This document shows, in pieces, positions 31,567 through 43,740 of a DNA stretch of 64,000 nucleotides; the stretch's first letter is position 1, and each line of letters opens with the position of its first letter. Origin of the DNA: Symsagittifera roscoffensis. Taxonomy: Eukaryota; Xenacoelomorpha; Acoela; Convolutidae. The notes beneath the pieces are model-generated. The model worked only from the letters and a program-made list of their open reading frames with translations. It was not told the DNA's origin and did not search any database. The stretch is taken from positions 4,483,079-4,547,078 of the forward strand of contig NC_087068.1 of assembly GCF_963678635.1 (NCBI RefSeq), given 5' to 3'. The position numbers and the translations under genes are program-made.

Positions 31567-33046
31567 ACTGAAAATGCTTCGGTTCTCCTAAAATCGGTGA
31601 ACTCATCGGACAAAAGTTCATTGATTTCATCGCCAGATGACGAAAGCATGACGGCTTTCCACTGGTCGTCTTTAGAAGGTCATCTCGAGTTCAGCAAATG
31701 GCTGCTAGAAGAATACAAGAATTACAAGTCAGAATCTGATCCGCTGTTACACACAATACGAGATAATGATGGAAAAACGCCTCTTCTGCTGCCTCTGCTG
31801 AGTAATCATCTTGAAATTGTTAGTTTGCTCAACAGCATTGACCTGGCTTGTATGAAATTACAAAACAAAGACAATTTAAGCGTACTTCATGTCGCAGCTG
31901 CAAATGGCAAAACTGAAATAGCTTCGGTTCTCTTGAAATCGGGAACTCATCGGACAAAAGTTCACTAATTTCATCGCCAGATGACAAAGGCATGACGGCT
32001 TTCCACTGGTCGTGTTCAGAAGGTAACCTCGAGTTCAGCAAATGGCTGCTAGAAGAATACAAGAATTACAAGTCAGAATCTGATCCGCTGTTACACACAA
32101 TTCAATATAACAATGGAATCACGTCTCTTGTGCTGGCTGTGCTGAGAAATCATCTTGAAATTGTTGGTTGGCTCGCCAACATTGATCTGGCTTGTATGAA
32201 TTTACAAAACACAGACAAATTAAGCGTACTTCATGTCGCAGCTGCAAATTGCAAAACTGAAATTGCTTCGGTTCTCTTAAAATTGGTGAACTCATTGGTT
32301 AAACGTTCACTGATTTCATCGCCAGATGACAAAGGCATGACGGCTTTCCACTGGTCGTGTTCAGAAGGTAATCTCGAGTTCAGCAAATGGCTGCTAGAAG
32401 AATACAAGAATTACAAGTCAGAATCTGATCCGCTGTTATACACATTTCAATATAACAATGGAATCACGCCTCTTGGGCTGGCTGTGCTGAGAAATCATCT
32501 TGAAATTGTTGGTTGGCTCGCCAACATTGATCTGGCTTGTATGAATTTACAAAACACAGACAAATTAAGCGTACTTCATGTCGCAGCTGCAAATTGCAAA
32601 ACTGAAATTGCTTCGGTTCTCTTAAAATTGGTGAACTCATTGGTTAAAAGTTCACTGATTTCATCGCCAGATGACAAAGGCATGACGGCTTTCCACTGGT
32701 CGTGTTCAGAAGGTAATCTCGAGTTCAGCAAATGGCTGCTAGAAGAATACAATAATTACAAGTCAGAATCTGATCCGCTGTTACACACAATTCAATATAA
32801 CAATGGAATAACGCCTCTTGTGCTGGCTGTGCTGAGAAAACATCTCGAAAATGTTGGTTGACTCGCCAGCATTGATCTGGCTTGTATGAAATTACAAAAC
32901 ACAGACAAATTAAGCGTACTTCATGTCACAGCTGCAAATGGCTAAACTGAAAATGCTTCGGTTCTCCTAAAATCGGTGAACTCATCGGACAAAAGTTCAT
33001 TGATTTCATCGCCAGATGACAAAGGCGTGACGGCTTTCCACTGGTC
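31567..33046 (+). pseudogene. Interrupted ankyrin modules, SEGNLEF subtype
   Basis: Open pieces lie at 31,597-31,968 and 31,992-32,861 (289 codons). Breaks are a 1-bp deletion (AATCGGGAACTC, about 31,940), TGA at 32,859-32,861 (Trp of VGW), TAA at 32,943-32,945 and a 1-bp loss near 33,081 (AAATGGCCGTAG). The unit with IRDNDGKTPLLLPLLSN repeats the one about 690 bp before. NIDLACMNLQNTDK and LVNSLVK variants are private to the two modules at 32,190-32,650. Confidence 0.55.
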
Positions 33047-33979
33047 GTGTTCAGAGGGTCATCTCGAGTTCAGCAAATGGCCGTAGAAGAATACAAGAAT
33101 TACAAGTCAGAATCTGATCCGCTGTTACACACAATTCAATATAACAATGGAACCACGTCTCTTGTACCGGCTGTGCTGAGAAATCATCTTGAAATTGTTG
33201 GTTGGCTCGCCAGCATTGATCTGGCTTGTATGAAATTACAAAACACAGACAAATTAAGCGTACTTCATGTCGCAGCTGCAAACTGCAAAACTGAAATTGC
33301 TTCGGTTCTCTTAAAATCGGTGAACTCATCGGTTAAAAGTTCATTGATTTCATCGCCAGATGACGAAGGCATGACGGCTTTGAACTGGTTGTGTTCAGAA
33401 GGTCATCTCGAGTTGAGCAAATGGCTGCTAGAAGAATACAAAAATTACAAGTCAGAACCTGACCCGCTGTTACACACAATTCAAAATAACAATGGAATCA
33501 CGCCTCTTGTGCTGACTGTGCTGAGAAATCGTCTTGAAATTGTTGGTTGGCTCGCCAGCATTGATCTGGTTTGTATGAAATTACAAAACAAAGACAATTT
33601 AAGCGTACTTCATGTCGCAGCTGCAAATGGCAAAACTGAAATTGCTTCGGTTCTCTTGAAATCGGTGAACTCATCGGACAAAAGTTCACTGATTTCATCG
33701 CCAGATGACAAAGGCATGACGGCTTTCCACTGGTCGTGTTCAGAAGGTAATCTCAAGTTCAGCAAATGGCTGCTAGAAGAATACAAGAATTACAAGTCAG
33801 AATCTGATCCGCTGTTATACACAATTCAATATAACATTGGAATCACGCCTCTTGGGCTGGCTGTGCTGAGAAATCATCTTGAAATTGTTGGTTGGCTCGC
33901 CAGCATTGATCTGGCTTGTATGAAATTAGAAAACAAAGACAAATTAAGCGTACTTCATGTCACAGCTGCAAATGGCTAA
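33047..33979 (+). CDS. Open ankyrin stretch (310 codons)
   Basis: 2.7 modules are open. Its last 1.5 modules repeat the end of the 28,336-31,566 frame (YNIGITPLGLAVL, MKLENKDK, HVTAANG) and end in the same AAA-to-TAA stop at 33,977-33,979. A copy of the preceding module follows at once (34,010 onward, offset 345). Confidence 0.35.
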   Translation: MFRGSSRVQQMAVEEYKNYKSESDPLLHTIQYNNGTTSLVPAVLRNHLEIVGWLASIDLACMKLQNTDKLSVLHVAAANCKTEIASVLLKSVNSSVKSSLISSPDDEGMTALNWLCSEGHLELSKWLLEEYKNYKSEPDPLLHTIQNNNGITPLVLTVLRNRLEIVGWLASIDLVCMKLQNKDNLSVLHVAAANGKTEIASVLLKSVNSSDKSSLISSPDDKGMTAFHWSCSEGNLKFSKWLLEEYKNYKSESDPLLYTIQYNIGITPLGLAVLRNHLEIVGWLASIDLACMKLENKDKLSVLHVTAANG

Positions 33980-36447
33980 ACTGAAAATGCTTCGGTTCTC
34001 CTAAAATCGGTGAACTCATCGGACAAAAGTTCACTGATTTCATCGCCAGATGACAAAGGCATGACGGCTTTCCACTGGTCGTGTTCAGAAGGTAATCTCA
34101 AGTTCAGCAAATGGCTGCTAGAAGAATACAAGAATTACAAGTCAGAATCTGATCCGCTGTTATACACAATTCAATATAACATTGGAATCACGCCTCTTGG
34201 GCTGGCTGTGCTGAGAAATCATCTTGAAATTGTTGGTTGGCTCGCCAGCATTGATCTGGCTTGTATGAAATTAGAAAACAAAGACAAATTAAGCGTACTT
34301 CATGTCGCAGCTGCAAATGGCAAAACTGAAACTGCTTCGGTTCTCTTAAAATCGGTGAGCTCATCGGACAAAAGTTCATTGATTTCATCGCCAGATGACA
34401 AGGGCATGACGGCTTTCCACTGGTCGTGTTCAAAAGGTCATCTCGAGTTCAGCAAATGGCTGCTAGAAGAATACAAGAATTACAAGTCAGAATCTGATCC
34501 GCTGTTACACACAATACGAGATGTTGATGGAATCACGCCTCTTGTGCTGGCTGTGCTGAGAAATCATCTTGAAATTATTGGTTGACTCGCCAGCATTGAT
34601 CTGGCTTGTATGAAATTACAAAACAAAGACAAATTAAGCGTACTTCATGTCGCAGCTGCAAATGGCAAAACTGAAACTGCTTCGGTTCTCTTAAAATCGG
34701 TGAGCTCATCGGACAAAAGTTCATTGATTTCATCGCCAGATGACAAGGGCATGACGGCTTTCCACTGGTCGTGTTCAAAAGGTCATCTCGAGTTCAGCAA
34801 ATGGCTGCTAGAAGAAAACAAGAATTACAAGTCAGAATCTGATCAGATGTTACACACAATTCAATATAACATTGGAATCACGGCTATTGTGCTGGATGTG
34901 CTGAGAAATCATCTTGAAATTATTGGCTGGATCGCCAGCATTGATCTGGCTTGTATGAAATTAGAAAACAAAGACAAATTAAACGTACTTCATGTCGCAG
35001 CTGCAAATGGCAAAACTGAAATTGCTTCGGTTCTCTTAAAATCGGTGAACTAATCGGAGAAAAGTTCATTGATTTCATCGCCAGATGACGAAGGCATGAC
35101 GGCTTTCCACTGGTCGTGTTCAGAAGGTCATCTCAAGTTCAGCAAATGGCCGTAGAAGAATACAAGAATTAAAAGTCAGAATCTGATCCGCTGTTACGCA
35201 CAATTCAAAATGACAATGGAATCACGTCTCTTGTGCTGGTTGTGCTGAAAAATCATCTTGAAATTGTTGGTTGGCTCGCCAGCATTGATCTGGCTTGTTT
35301 GAAATTACAAAACACAGACAAATTAAGCGTACTTCATGTCGCAGCTGCAAATGGCAAAACTGAAATTGCTTCGGTTCTCTTAAAATCGGTGAACTCATCG
35401 GACAAAAGTTCTTTGATTTCATCGCCAGATGACAAAGGCATGCCGGCTTTCCACTGGTCGTGTTCAGAAGGTCATCTCGAGTTCAGCAAATGGCTGCTAG
35501 AAGAATACAAGAATTACAAGTCAGAATCTGATCCTCTGTTACACAAAATTCAATATAACAATGGAATCACGCCTCTTGTGCTGGCTGTGCTGAGAAATCA
35601 CCTTGAAATTGTTGGTTGACTCACCAGCATTGATCTGGCTTGTATTAAATTACAAAACAAAGACAAATTAAGCGTACTTCTTGTCGCAGCTGCAAATGGC
35701 AAAACTGAAATTGCTTCGTTTCTCTTAAAATCGGTGAACTCGTCGGACAAAAGTTCATTGATTTCATCGCCAGATGACAAAGGCATGACGGCTTTCCACT
35801 GGTCGTGTTCAGAAGGTCATCTCGAGTTCAGCAAATGGCTGCTAGAAGAATACAAGAATTACAAGTCAGAATCTGATCAGCTGTTACACACAATTCAATA
35901 TAACACTGGAATCACGGCTATTGTGCTGGATGTGCTGAGAAATCATCTTGAAATTGTTGGCTGGATCGCCAGCATTGATCTGGCTTGTATGAAATTAGAA
36001 AACAAAGACAAATTAAGCGTACTTCATGTCGCAGCTGCAAAGGGCAAAACTGAAATTGCTTCGGTTCTCTTAAAATCGGTGAACTCATCGGACAAAAGTT
36101 CATTGATTTCACCACCAGATGACGAAGGCATGACGGCTTTCCACTGGTCGTGTTCAGAAGGTCATCTCGAGTTCAGCAAATGGCTGCTAGAAGAATACAA
36201 GAATTACAAGTCAGAATCTGATCCGCTGTTACACACAATTCAGTATAACAATGGAATCACGCCTCTTATGCTGGCTGTGCTGAGAAATCACCTTGAAATT
36301 GTTGGTTGACTCGCCAGCATTGATCTGGCTTGTATTAAATTACAAAACAAAGACAAATTAAGCGTTCTTCATGTCGCAGCTGCAAATGGCAAAACTGAAA
36401 ATGCTTCGTTTCTCTTAAAATCGGTAAACTCATCGGACAGTAGTTCA
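33980..36447 (+). pseudogene. Interrupted ankyrin modules
   Basis: Open pieces of 191, 147, 128 and 191 codons lie at 34,010-34,585, 34,610-35,053, 35,233-35,619 and 35,734-36,309. Stops are mostly the TGG-to-TGA change in VGW (34,583, 35,617 and 36,307). TAA also occurs in SVN-stop (35,051), and there is a 1-bp loss near 35,152 (AAATGGCCGTAG, as at 33,081). Private variants are KSVSSSDK and IAIVLDVLRNHLEI-like units that occur twice (34,850 and 35,890). Confidence 0.55.
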
Positions 36448-39400
36448 TTGATTTCATCGCCAGATGACGAAGGCATGACGGCTTTCCACTGGTCGTGTTT
36501 AGAAGTTCATCTCGAGTTCAGTAAATGGCTGCTAGAAGAATACAAGAATTACACGTCAGATTCCGATCCACTGTTACACACAATTCAAAATAACAAGGGA
36601 ATCATGCCTCTTGTGCTGGCTGTGCTGAGAAATTATCTTGAAATTGTTGGTTGGCTCGCCAGCATTGATCTGGCTTGTATGAAATTACAAAACAAAGACA
36701 ATTTAAGCGTACCTCATGTCGCCGCTGCAAATGGCAAAAATGAATTTGCTTCGGTTCTCTTAAAATCGGTGCACTCATCGGACAAAAGTTCATTGATCTC
36801 ATCGCAATATGACGAAGGCATGACGGCTTTCCACTGGTCGTGTTCAGAAGGTCATCTCGCGTTCAGCAAATGGCTGCTAGAAGAACACAAGAATTACAAG
36901 TCAGAATCTGATCCGCTGTTACGCAAGATACGAGATAATGATGGAAAAACGCCTTTTATGCTGGCTCTGCTGAGTAATCATCTTGAAATTGTTAGTTGGC
37001 TCGCCAGCATTGATCTGGCTTGTATGAAATTACAAACAAAGACAAATTAAGAGTACTTCATGTCGCAGCTGCAAATGGCAAAACTGAAATTGCTTCGGTT
37101 CTCTTAAAATCAATGAACTCATCGGACAAAAGTTCATTGATTTCATCGCCAGATGACGAAGGCATGACGGCTTTCCACTGGTCGTGTTTAGAAGGTCATC
37201 TCGAGTTCAGCAAATGGCTGCTAGAAGAATACAAGAATTACAAGTCAGAGTCTGATCCGCTGTTCCACACAATTCAATATAACAATGGAATCACGCCTCT
37301 TGTGCTGGCTGTGCTGAGAAATCATCTTGAAATTGTTGGTTGGCTCGCCAGCATTGATCTGGCTTGTATGAAATTACAAAACAAAGACAAATTAAGCGTA
37401 CTTCATGTCGCAGCTGCAAATGGAAAAACTGAAATTGCTTCGGTTCTCTTAAAATCGGTGAACTCATCGGAAAAAAGTTCATTGATTTCATCGCCAGATG
37501 ATGAAGGCATGACGGTTTTCCACTGGTCGTGTTCAGAAGGTCATCTCGAGTTCAGCAAATGGCTGCTAGAAGAATACAAGAATTACGAGTCAGAATCTGA
37601 TCCGCTGTTACACACAATTCAATATAACAATGGAATCAGGCCTCTTGTGCTGGCTGTGCTGAGAAGTCATCTTGAAATTGTTGGTCGGCTCGCCAGCATT
37701 GATCTGGCTTGTATGAAATTACAAAACAAAGACAAAATAAGCGTACTTCATGTCGCAGCTGCAAATGGCTAAACTGAAATTGCTTCGTTTCTCTTAAAAT
37801 CGGTGAACTCATCGGACTAAAAATCATTGACTTCTCCGCCAGATGACAAAGGCGAGACGGCTTTCCACTGGTCGTGTTTAAAAGGTCATCTCGAGTTCAG
37901 CAAATGACTGCTAGAATAATGAATAATCCAATAATTACAAGTCAGAATCTGATCCGCTGTTACACACGACACGAGATACTGATGGAAAAACGCCTTTTAT
38001 GCTGGCTGTGCTGAGAAATCATCTTGAAATTGTTGGTTGGCTCGCCAGCCTTGATCTGGCTTGTATGAAATTACAAAACAAAGACAAATTAAGCGTACTT
38101 CATGTCGCAGCTGCAAATGGAAAAACTGAAATTGCTTTGGTTCTCTTAAAATCGGTGAACTCATCGGAAAAAAGTTCATTGATTTCATCGCCAGATGATG
38201 AAGGCATGACGGCTTTCCACTGGTCGTGTTCAGAAGGTCATCTCGAGTTCAGCAAATGGCTGCTAGAAGAATACAAGAATTTTAAGTCAGAATCTGATCC
38301 GCTGTTACACACAATTCAATATAACAATGGAATCACGCCTCTTGTGCTGGCTGGGCTGAGAAATCATCTTGAAATTGTTGGTTGGCTCGCCAGCATTGAT
38401 CTGGCTTGCATGAAATTACAAAACAAAGACAAATTAAGCGTACTTCATGTCACAGCTGCAAATGGCAAAACTGAAATTGCTTCGCTTCTCTTAAAATCGG
38501 TGAACTCATCGGACAAAAGTTCATTGATCTCATTGCTAGATGACGAAGGCATGACGGCTTTCCACTGGTCGTGTTTAGAAGGTCATCTCGAGTTCAGCAA
38601 ATGGCTGCTAGAAGAATACAAGAATTACAAGTCAGAATCTGATCCGCTGTTACACAAAAAACGAGATAATGATGGAAACACGCCTCTTGTGCTGGCTGTG
38701 CTGAGAAATCATCTTGAAACTGTTGGTTGGCTCGCCAGCATTGATCTGGCTTGTATGAAATTACAAAACAAAGACAAATTAAGCGTACTTCATGTCGCAG
38801 CTGCAAATGGCAAAACTTAAATTGCTTCGGTTCTCTTAAAATTGGTGAACTCATCGGACAAATGTTCATTGATTTCATCGCCAGATGACGAAGGCATGAC
38901 GGCTTTCCACTGGTCGTGTTTAGAAGGTCATCTCGAGTTCAGCAAATGGCTGCTAGAAGAATACAAGAATTACAAGTCAGAATCTGATCCGCTGTTACGC
39001 ACGATACGAGATAATGATGGAAAAACGCCTTTTATGCTGGCTCTGCTGAGTAATCATCTTGAAATTGTTAGTTGGCTCGCCAGCATTGATCTGGCTTGTA
39101 TGAAATTAATAACAAAGACAAATTAAGAGTACTTCATGTCGCAGCTGCAAATGGCAAAACTGAAATTGCTTCGGTTCTCTTAAAATCAATGAACTCATCG
39201 GACAAAAGTTCATTGATTTCATCGCCAGATGACGAAGGCATGACGGCTTTCCACTGGTCGTGTTTAGAAGGTCATCTCGAGTTCAGCAAATGGCTGCTAG
39301 AAGAATACAAGAATTACAAGTCAGAGTCTGATCCGCTGTTACACACGATACGAGATAATGATGGAAAAACGCCTTTTATGCTGGCTCTGCTGAGTAATAA

Positions 39401-42400
39401 TCTTGAAATTGTTAGTTGTCTTGCCAGCATTGATCTGGCTTGTATGCAATTACAAAACAAAGACAAATTACTAGTACTTAATCTCGCAGCTGCAAATAGC
39501 AAAACTGAAATTGCTTCGGTTCTCTTAAAATCGGTGAACTCATCGGACAAAAGTTCATTGATTTCATCGCCAGATGACAAAGGCGTGACGTGACGGCTTT
39601 CCACTGGTCGTGTTTAAAAGGTCATCTCGAGTTCAGCAAATGGCTGCTAGAAGAATATAATAATTAAAAGTCAGAATCTGATCCGCTGTTCCACACAATT
39701 CAATATAACAATGGAATCACGCCTCTTGTGCTGGCTGTGCTGAGAAATCATCTTGAAATTGTTGGTTGGCTCGCCAGCATTGATCTGGCTTGTATGAAAT
39801 TACAAAACAAAGACAAATTAAGCGTACTTCATGTCGCAGCTGCAAATGGAAAAACTGAATTTGCTTCGGTTCTCTTAAAATCGGTGAACTCATCGGAAAA
39901 AAGTTCATTAATTTCATCGCCAGATGATGAAGGCATGACGGCTTTCCACTGGTCGTGTTCATTAGGTCATCTCGAGTTCAGCAAATGGCTGCTAGAAGAA
40001 TACAAGAATTACGAGTCAGAATCTGATCCGCTGTTACACACAATTCAATATAACAATGGAATCACGCCTCTTGTGCTGGCTGTGCTGAGAAGTCATCTTG
40101 AAATTAATGGTTGGCTCGCCAGCATTGATCTGGCTTGTATGAAATTACAAAACAAAAACAAAATAAGCGTACTTCATGTCGCAGCTGCAAATGGCTAAAC
40201 TGAAATTGCTTCGTTTCTCTTAAAATCGGTGAACTCATCGGACAAAAAATCATTGACTTCTCCGCCAGATGACAAAGGCGAGACGGCTTTTCACTGGTCG
40301 TGTTTAAAAGGTCATCTCGAGTTGAGCAAATGACTGCTACAAAAATCCAATAATTACAAGTCAGAAACTGATCCGCTGTTACACACGATACGAGATACTG
40401 ATGGAAAAACGCCTTTTATGCTGGCTCTGCTGAGTAATCATCTTGAAATTGTTAGTTGGCTTGCCAGCATTGATCTGGCTTGTATGAAATTACAAAACAA
40501 AGACAAATTTATAGTACTCCATGTCGCAGCTGCAAATGGCAAAACTGAATTTGCTTCGGTTCTCTTAAAATCGGTGAACTCATCGGACAAAAACGCATTG
40601 ATTTCATCGCCAGATGACAAAGGCGTGACGTGACGGCTTTCCACTGGTCGTGTTTAAAAGGTTATCTCGAGTTCAGCAAATGGCTGCTAGAAGAATATAA
40701 TAATTACAAGTCAGAATCTGATCCGCTGTTCCACACAATTCAATATAACAATGGAATCACGCCTCTTGTGCTGGCTGTGCTGAGAAATCATCTTGAAATT
40801 GTTGGTTGGCTCGCCAGCATTGATCTGGCTTGTATGAAATTACAAAACAAAGACAAATTAAGCGTACTTCATGTCGCAGCTGCAAATGGAAAAACTGAAA
40901 TTGCTTCGGTTTTCTTAAAATCGGTGAACTCATCGGAAAAAAGTTCATTGATTTCATCGCCAGATGATGAAGGCATGACGGCTTTCCACTGGTCGTGTTC
41001 AGAAGGTCATCTCGAGTTCAGCAAATGGCTGCTAGAAGAATACAAGAATTTTAAGTCAGAATCTGATCCGCTGTTACACACAATTCAATATAACACTGGA
41101 ATCACGCCTCTTGTGCTGGCTGGGCTGAGAAATCATCTTGAAGTTGTTGGTTGGCTCGCCAGCATTGATCTGGCTTGTATGAAATTACAAAACAAAGACA
41201 AATTAAGCGTACTTCATGTCGCAGCTGCAAATGGCTAAACTGAAATTGCTTCGGTTCTCTTAAAATCGGTGAACTCATCGGACAAAAAATCATTGACTTC
41301 TCCGCCAGATGACAAAGGCGTGACGGATTTCCACTGGTCGTGTTTAAAAGTTCATCTCGAGTTCAGCAAATGACTGCTAGAATAATCCAATAATTACAAG
41401 TCAGAATCTGATCCGCTGTTACACACAATTCAATATAACAATGGAATCACGCCTCTTGTGCTGGCTGTGCTGAGAAATCACCTTGAAATTGTTGGTTGGC
41501 TCGCCAGCATTGATCTGGCTAGTATGAAATTACAAAACAAAGACAAATTAAGCGTACTTCATGTCGCAGCTGCAAATGGAAAAACTGAAGTTGCTTCGGT
41601 TCTCTTAAAATCGGTGAACTCATCGGAAAAAAGTTCATTGATTTCATCGCCAGATGACAAAGGCGTGACGGATTTCCACTGGTCGTGTTTAAAAGGTCAT
41701 CTCGAGTTCAGCCAATGACTGCTAGAATAATCCAATAATTACAAGTCAGAATCTGATCCGCTGTTACACACAATTCAATATAACAATGGAATCACGCCTC
41801 TTGTGCTGGCTGTGCTGAGAAATCATCTTGAAATTGCTGGTTGGCTCGACAGCATTGATCTGGCTTGTATGAAATTACAAAACAAAGACAAATTAAGCGT
41901 ACTTCATGTCGCAGCTGCAAATGGAAAAACTGAAGTTGCTTCGGTTCTCTTAAAATCGGTGAACTCATCGGAAAAAAGTTCATTGATTTCATCGCCAGAT
42001 GATGAAGGCATGACGCCTTTCCACTGGTCGTGTTCAGAAGGTCATCTCGATTTCAGCAAATGGCTGCTATAAGAATACAAGAATTACAAGTCAGAATCTG
42101 ATCCGCTGTTACACACAATTCAATATAACAATGGAATCACGCCTCTTGTGCTGGCTGTGCTGAAAAATCATCTTGAAATTGTTAGTTGGCTCGCCAGCAT
42201 TGATCTGGCTTGTATGAAATTACAAAACAAAGACAAATTAAGCGTACTTCATGTCGCAGCTGCAAATGGAAAAACTGAAATTGCTTCGGTTCTCTTAAAA
42301 TCGTTGAACTCATCGGAAAAAAGTTCATTGATTTCATCGCCAGATGATGAAGGCATGACGGCTTTCCACTGGTCGTGTTCAGAAGGTCATCTCGAGTTCA

Positions 42401-43105
42401 GCAAATGGCTGCTAGAAGAATAAAAGAATTTTAAGTCAGAATCTGATCCGCTGTTACACACAATTCAATATAACAATGGAATCACGCCTCTTGTGCTGGC
42501 TTGGCTGAGAAATCATCTTGAAGTTGTTGGTTTGCTCGCCAGCTTTGATCTGGCTTGTATGAAATTACAAAACAAAGACAAATTAAGCGTACTTCATGTC
42601 GCAGCTGCAAATGGCTAAACTGAAATTGCTGCGGTTCTCGTAAAATCGGTGAACTCATCGGACAAAAAATCATTGACTTCTCCGCCAGATGACAAAGGCG
42701 TGACGGATTTCCACTGGTCGTGTTTAAAAGTTCATCTCGAGTTCAGCAAATGACTGCTAGAATGATCCAATAATTACAAGTCAGAATCTGATCCGCTGTT
42801 ACACACAATTCAATATAACAATGGAATCACGCCTCTTGTGCTGGCTGTGCTGAGAAATCATCTTGAAATTGTTGGTTGGCTCGCCAGCATTGATCTGGCT
42901 TGTATGAAATTACAAAACAAAGACAAATTAAGCCTACTTCATGTCGCAGCTGCAAATGGAAAAACTGAAGTTGCTTCGGTTCTGTTAAAATCGGTGAACT
43001 CATCGGAAAAAAAGTACATTGATTTCATCGCCAGATGACAAAGGCGTGACGGATTTCCACTGGTCGTGTTTAAAAGGTCATCTCGAGTTCAGCAAAAGAC
43101 TGCTA
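36448..43105 (+). pseudogene. Most degenerate part of array B
   Basis: About 19 modules carry a break in nearly every unit. Open pieces include 36,448-37,050, 37,020-37,772 (250 codons), 37,999-38,820 (273), 39,096-39,593, 39,728-40,198, 40,630-41,238 and several shorter ones. Recurrent lesions are AAA-to-TAA in GGCTAAACT (37,770, 40,196, 41,236, 42,616), TGG-to-TGA in AGCAAATGACTG, and the duplicated GGCGTGACGTGACGG (a 5-bp repeat, at about 39,583 and 40,623). A block of about 2,076 bp (6 units) carrying MYEITNKDKLRV-type sequence is repeated (37,020 and 39,096). Confidence 0.6.
43101..43105. other. Recombination junction between array B and the copy C NTPase exon
   Basis: To the left, sequence is ANK module up to GAGTTCAGCAAAAGACTGCTA. 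To the right it is NTPase exon from TGCTACTCGCGCTTGCTTT. TGCTA is common to both parents: AATGGCTGCTAGAAG in ANK and TCTTTGCTACTCGCG just after Walker A in copies A and B. A 5-bp microhomology junction is therefore directly visible. Confidence 0.85.
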
Positions 43106-43740
43106 CTCGCGCTTGCTTTAAAAAATGCGGGAAACAAGTAGAGACACCACAACACGTGTATTATTTCTAACCTGACCGGAAAAGTTCTTTCCTTAAAGAT
43201 TTAGAAACGTTTAGGCAGAAATATTGTGAAGAAAGTTATTTCCATGTCACTTGTCTCAGCAAGTTCGAAGATATAGTTAAGAAAAACTGGAGAAAAGCCA
43301 CGTTCCTGGTTGACGAAGTATACCATACTGACTTTGGAGAAATCGAAGATTACCGCAAATACATTTCTCCAACCGTATGGGTAGCGTGTGTTGTTGGTGG
43401 TCAAAAGAATGTCCCTGACAGCCGCGAGTTTATTAGCTCATTCAAAACATGTTATCTCACGGTACTATACAGGAGTTCCGCGCATATATCTAGACTATCG
43501 ACATACATTCTGAATAAATGGATATTACCAGCACTCGGTCCTTCGTCTGCTGTTCTCTTCAAATGCTTCTCATCGGGGAACAAAAAATCGTTCCAGTTGA
43601 AACGATTTTGGCCTTCAAAACAAGACCAGCAACATGTCATAAGTGAAATGGTTCGTTCTTTTTACTTTCCCATCATTTGTTGATCAAACCTTATACAGTT
43701 TTAATTGGTAAATATGCCTAATTCTTGTTTAATGTTACAG
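43106..43740 (+). pseudogene. Truncated NTPase exon of copy C (no Walker A)
   Basis: The remnant starts a few residues after the Walker A motif and keeps Walker B (TFLVDEVYHTDF), a motif III-like VVGGQKN, a motif IV-like LYRS and the following helical part (LSTYILNKWIL, KCFSSGNKKS). It has a 1-bp deletion near 43,121 (CTTTAAAAAATGC) and a TAA at TATTTCTAACCTG (about 43,168). Without the P-loop it cannot bind ATP in the usual way. The N-terminal exons of copy C are absent, so copy C would need to be transcribed from array B or from a new promoter. Confidence 0.75.

Larger units (their letters stand above)
20140..43105 (+). repeat. Ankyrin coding satellite, array B (about 66 units of 345 bp)
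   Basis: Nearly 23 kb is head-to-tail copies of a 345-bp unit encoding 115 residues. Each unit runs from MKLQNKDKLSVLHVAAANGK through SSLISSPDD.GMTAFHWSC and GHLEFSKWLLEEYKNYKSE to NNGITPLVLAVLRNHLEIVG and WLASIDLAC, which is three ANK repeats. Unit starts can be followed at the ATG of MKL: 20,140, 20,471, 20,816, 21,160 and so on in steps of 345 with rare 1-3 bp exceptions. Most units carry CATCTCGAG (an XhoI site). Many units carry stops or 1-bp indels. The array ends abruptly at 43,105, joined to NTPase sequence. Without the terminal SCLDSKL exon it has no natural 3' end. Confidence 0.95.

Noticed and set aside
20140-43105. CRISPR array or non-coding satellite
   Set aside because: The unit is 345 bp without spacer structure and encodes clear ANK repeats in one frame; it is not a short repeat with variable spacers.
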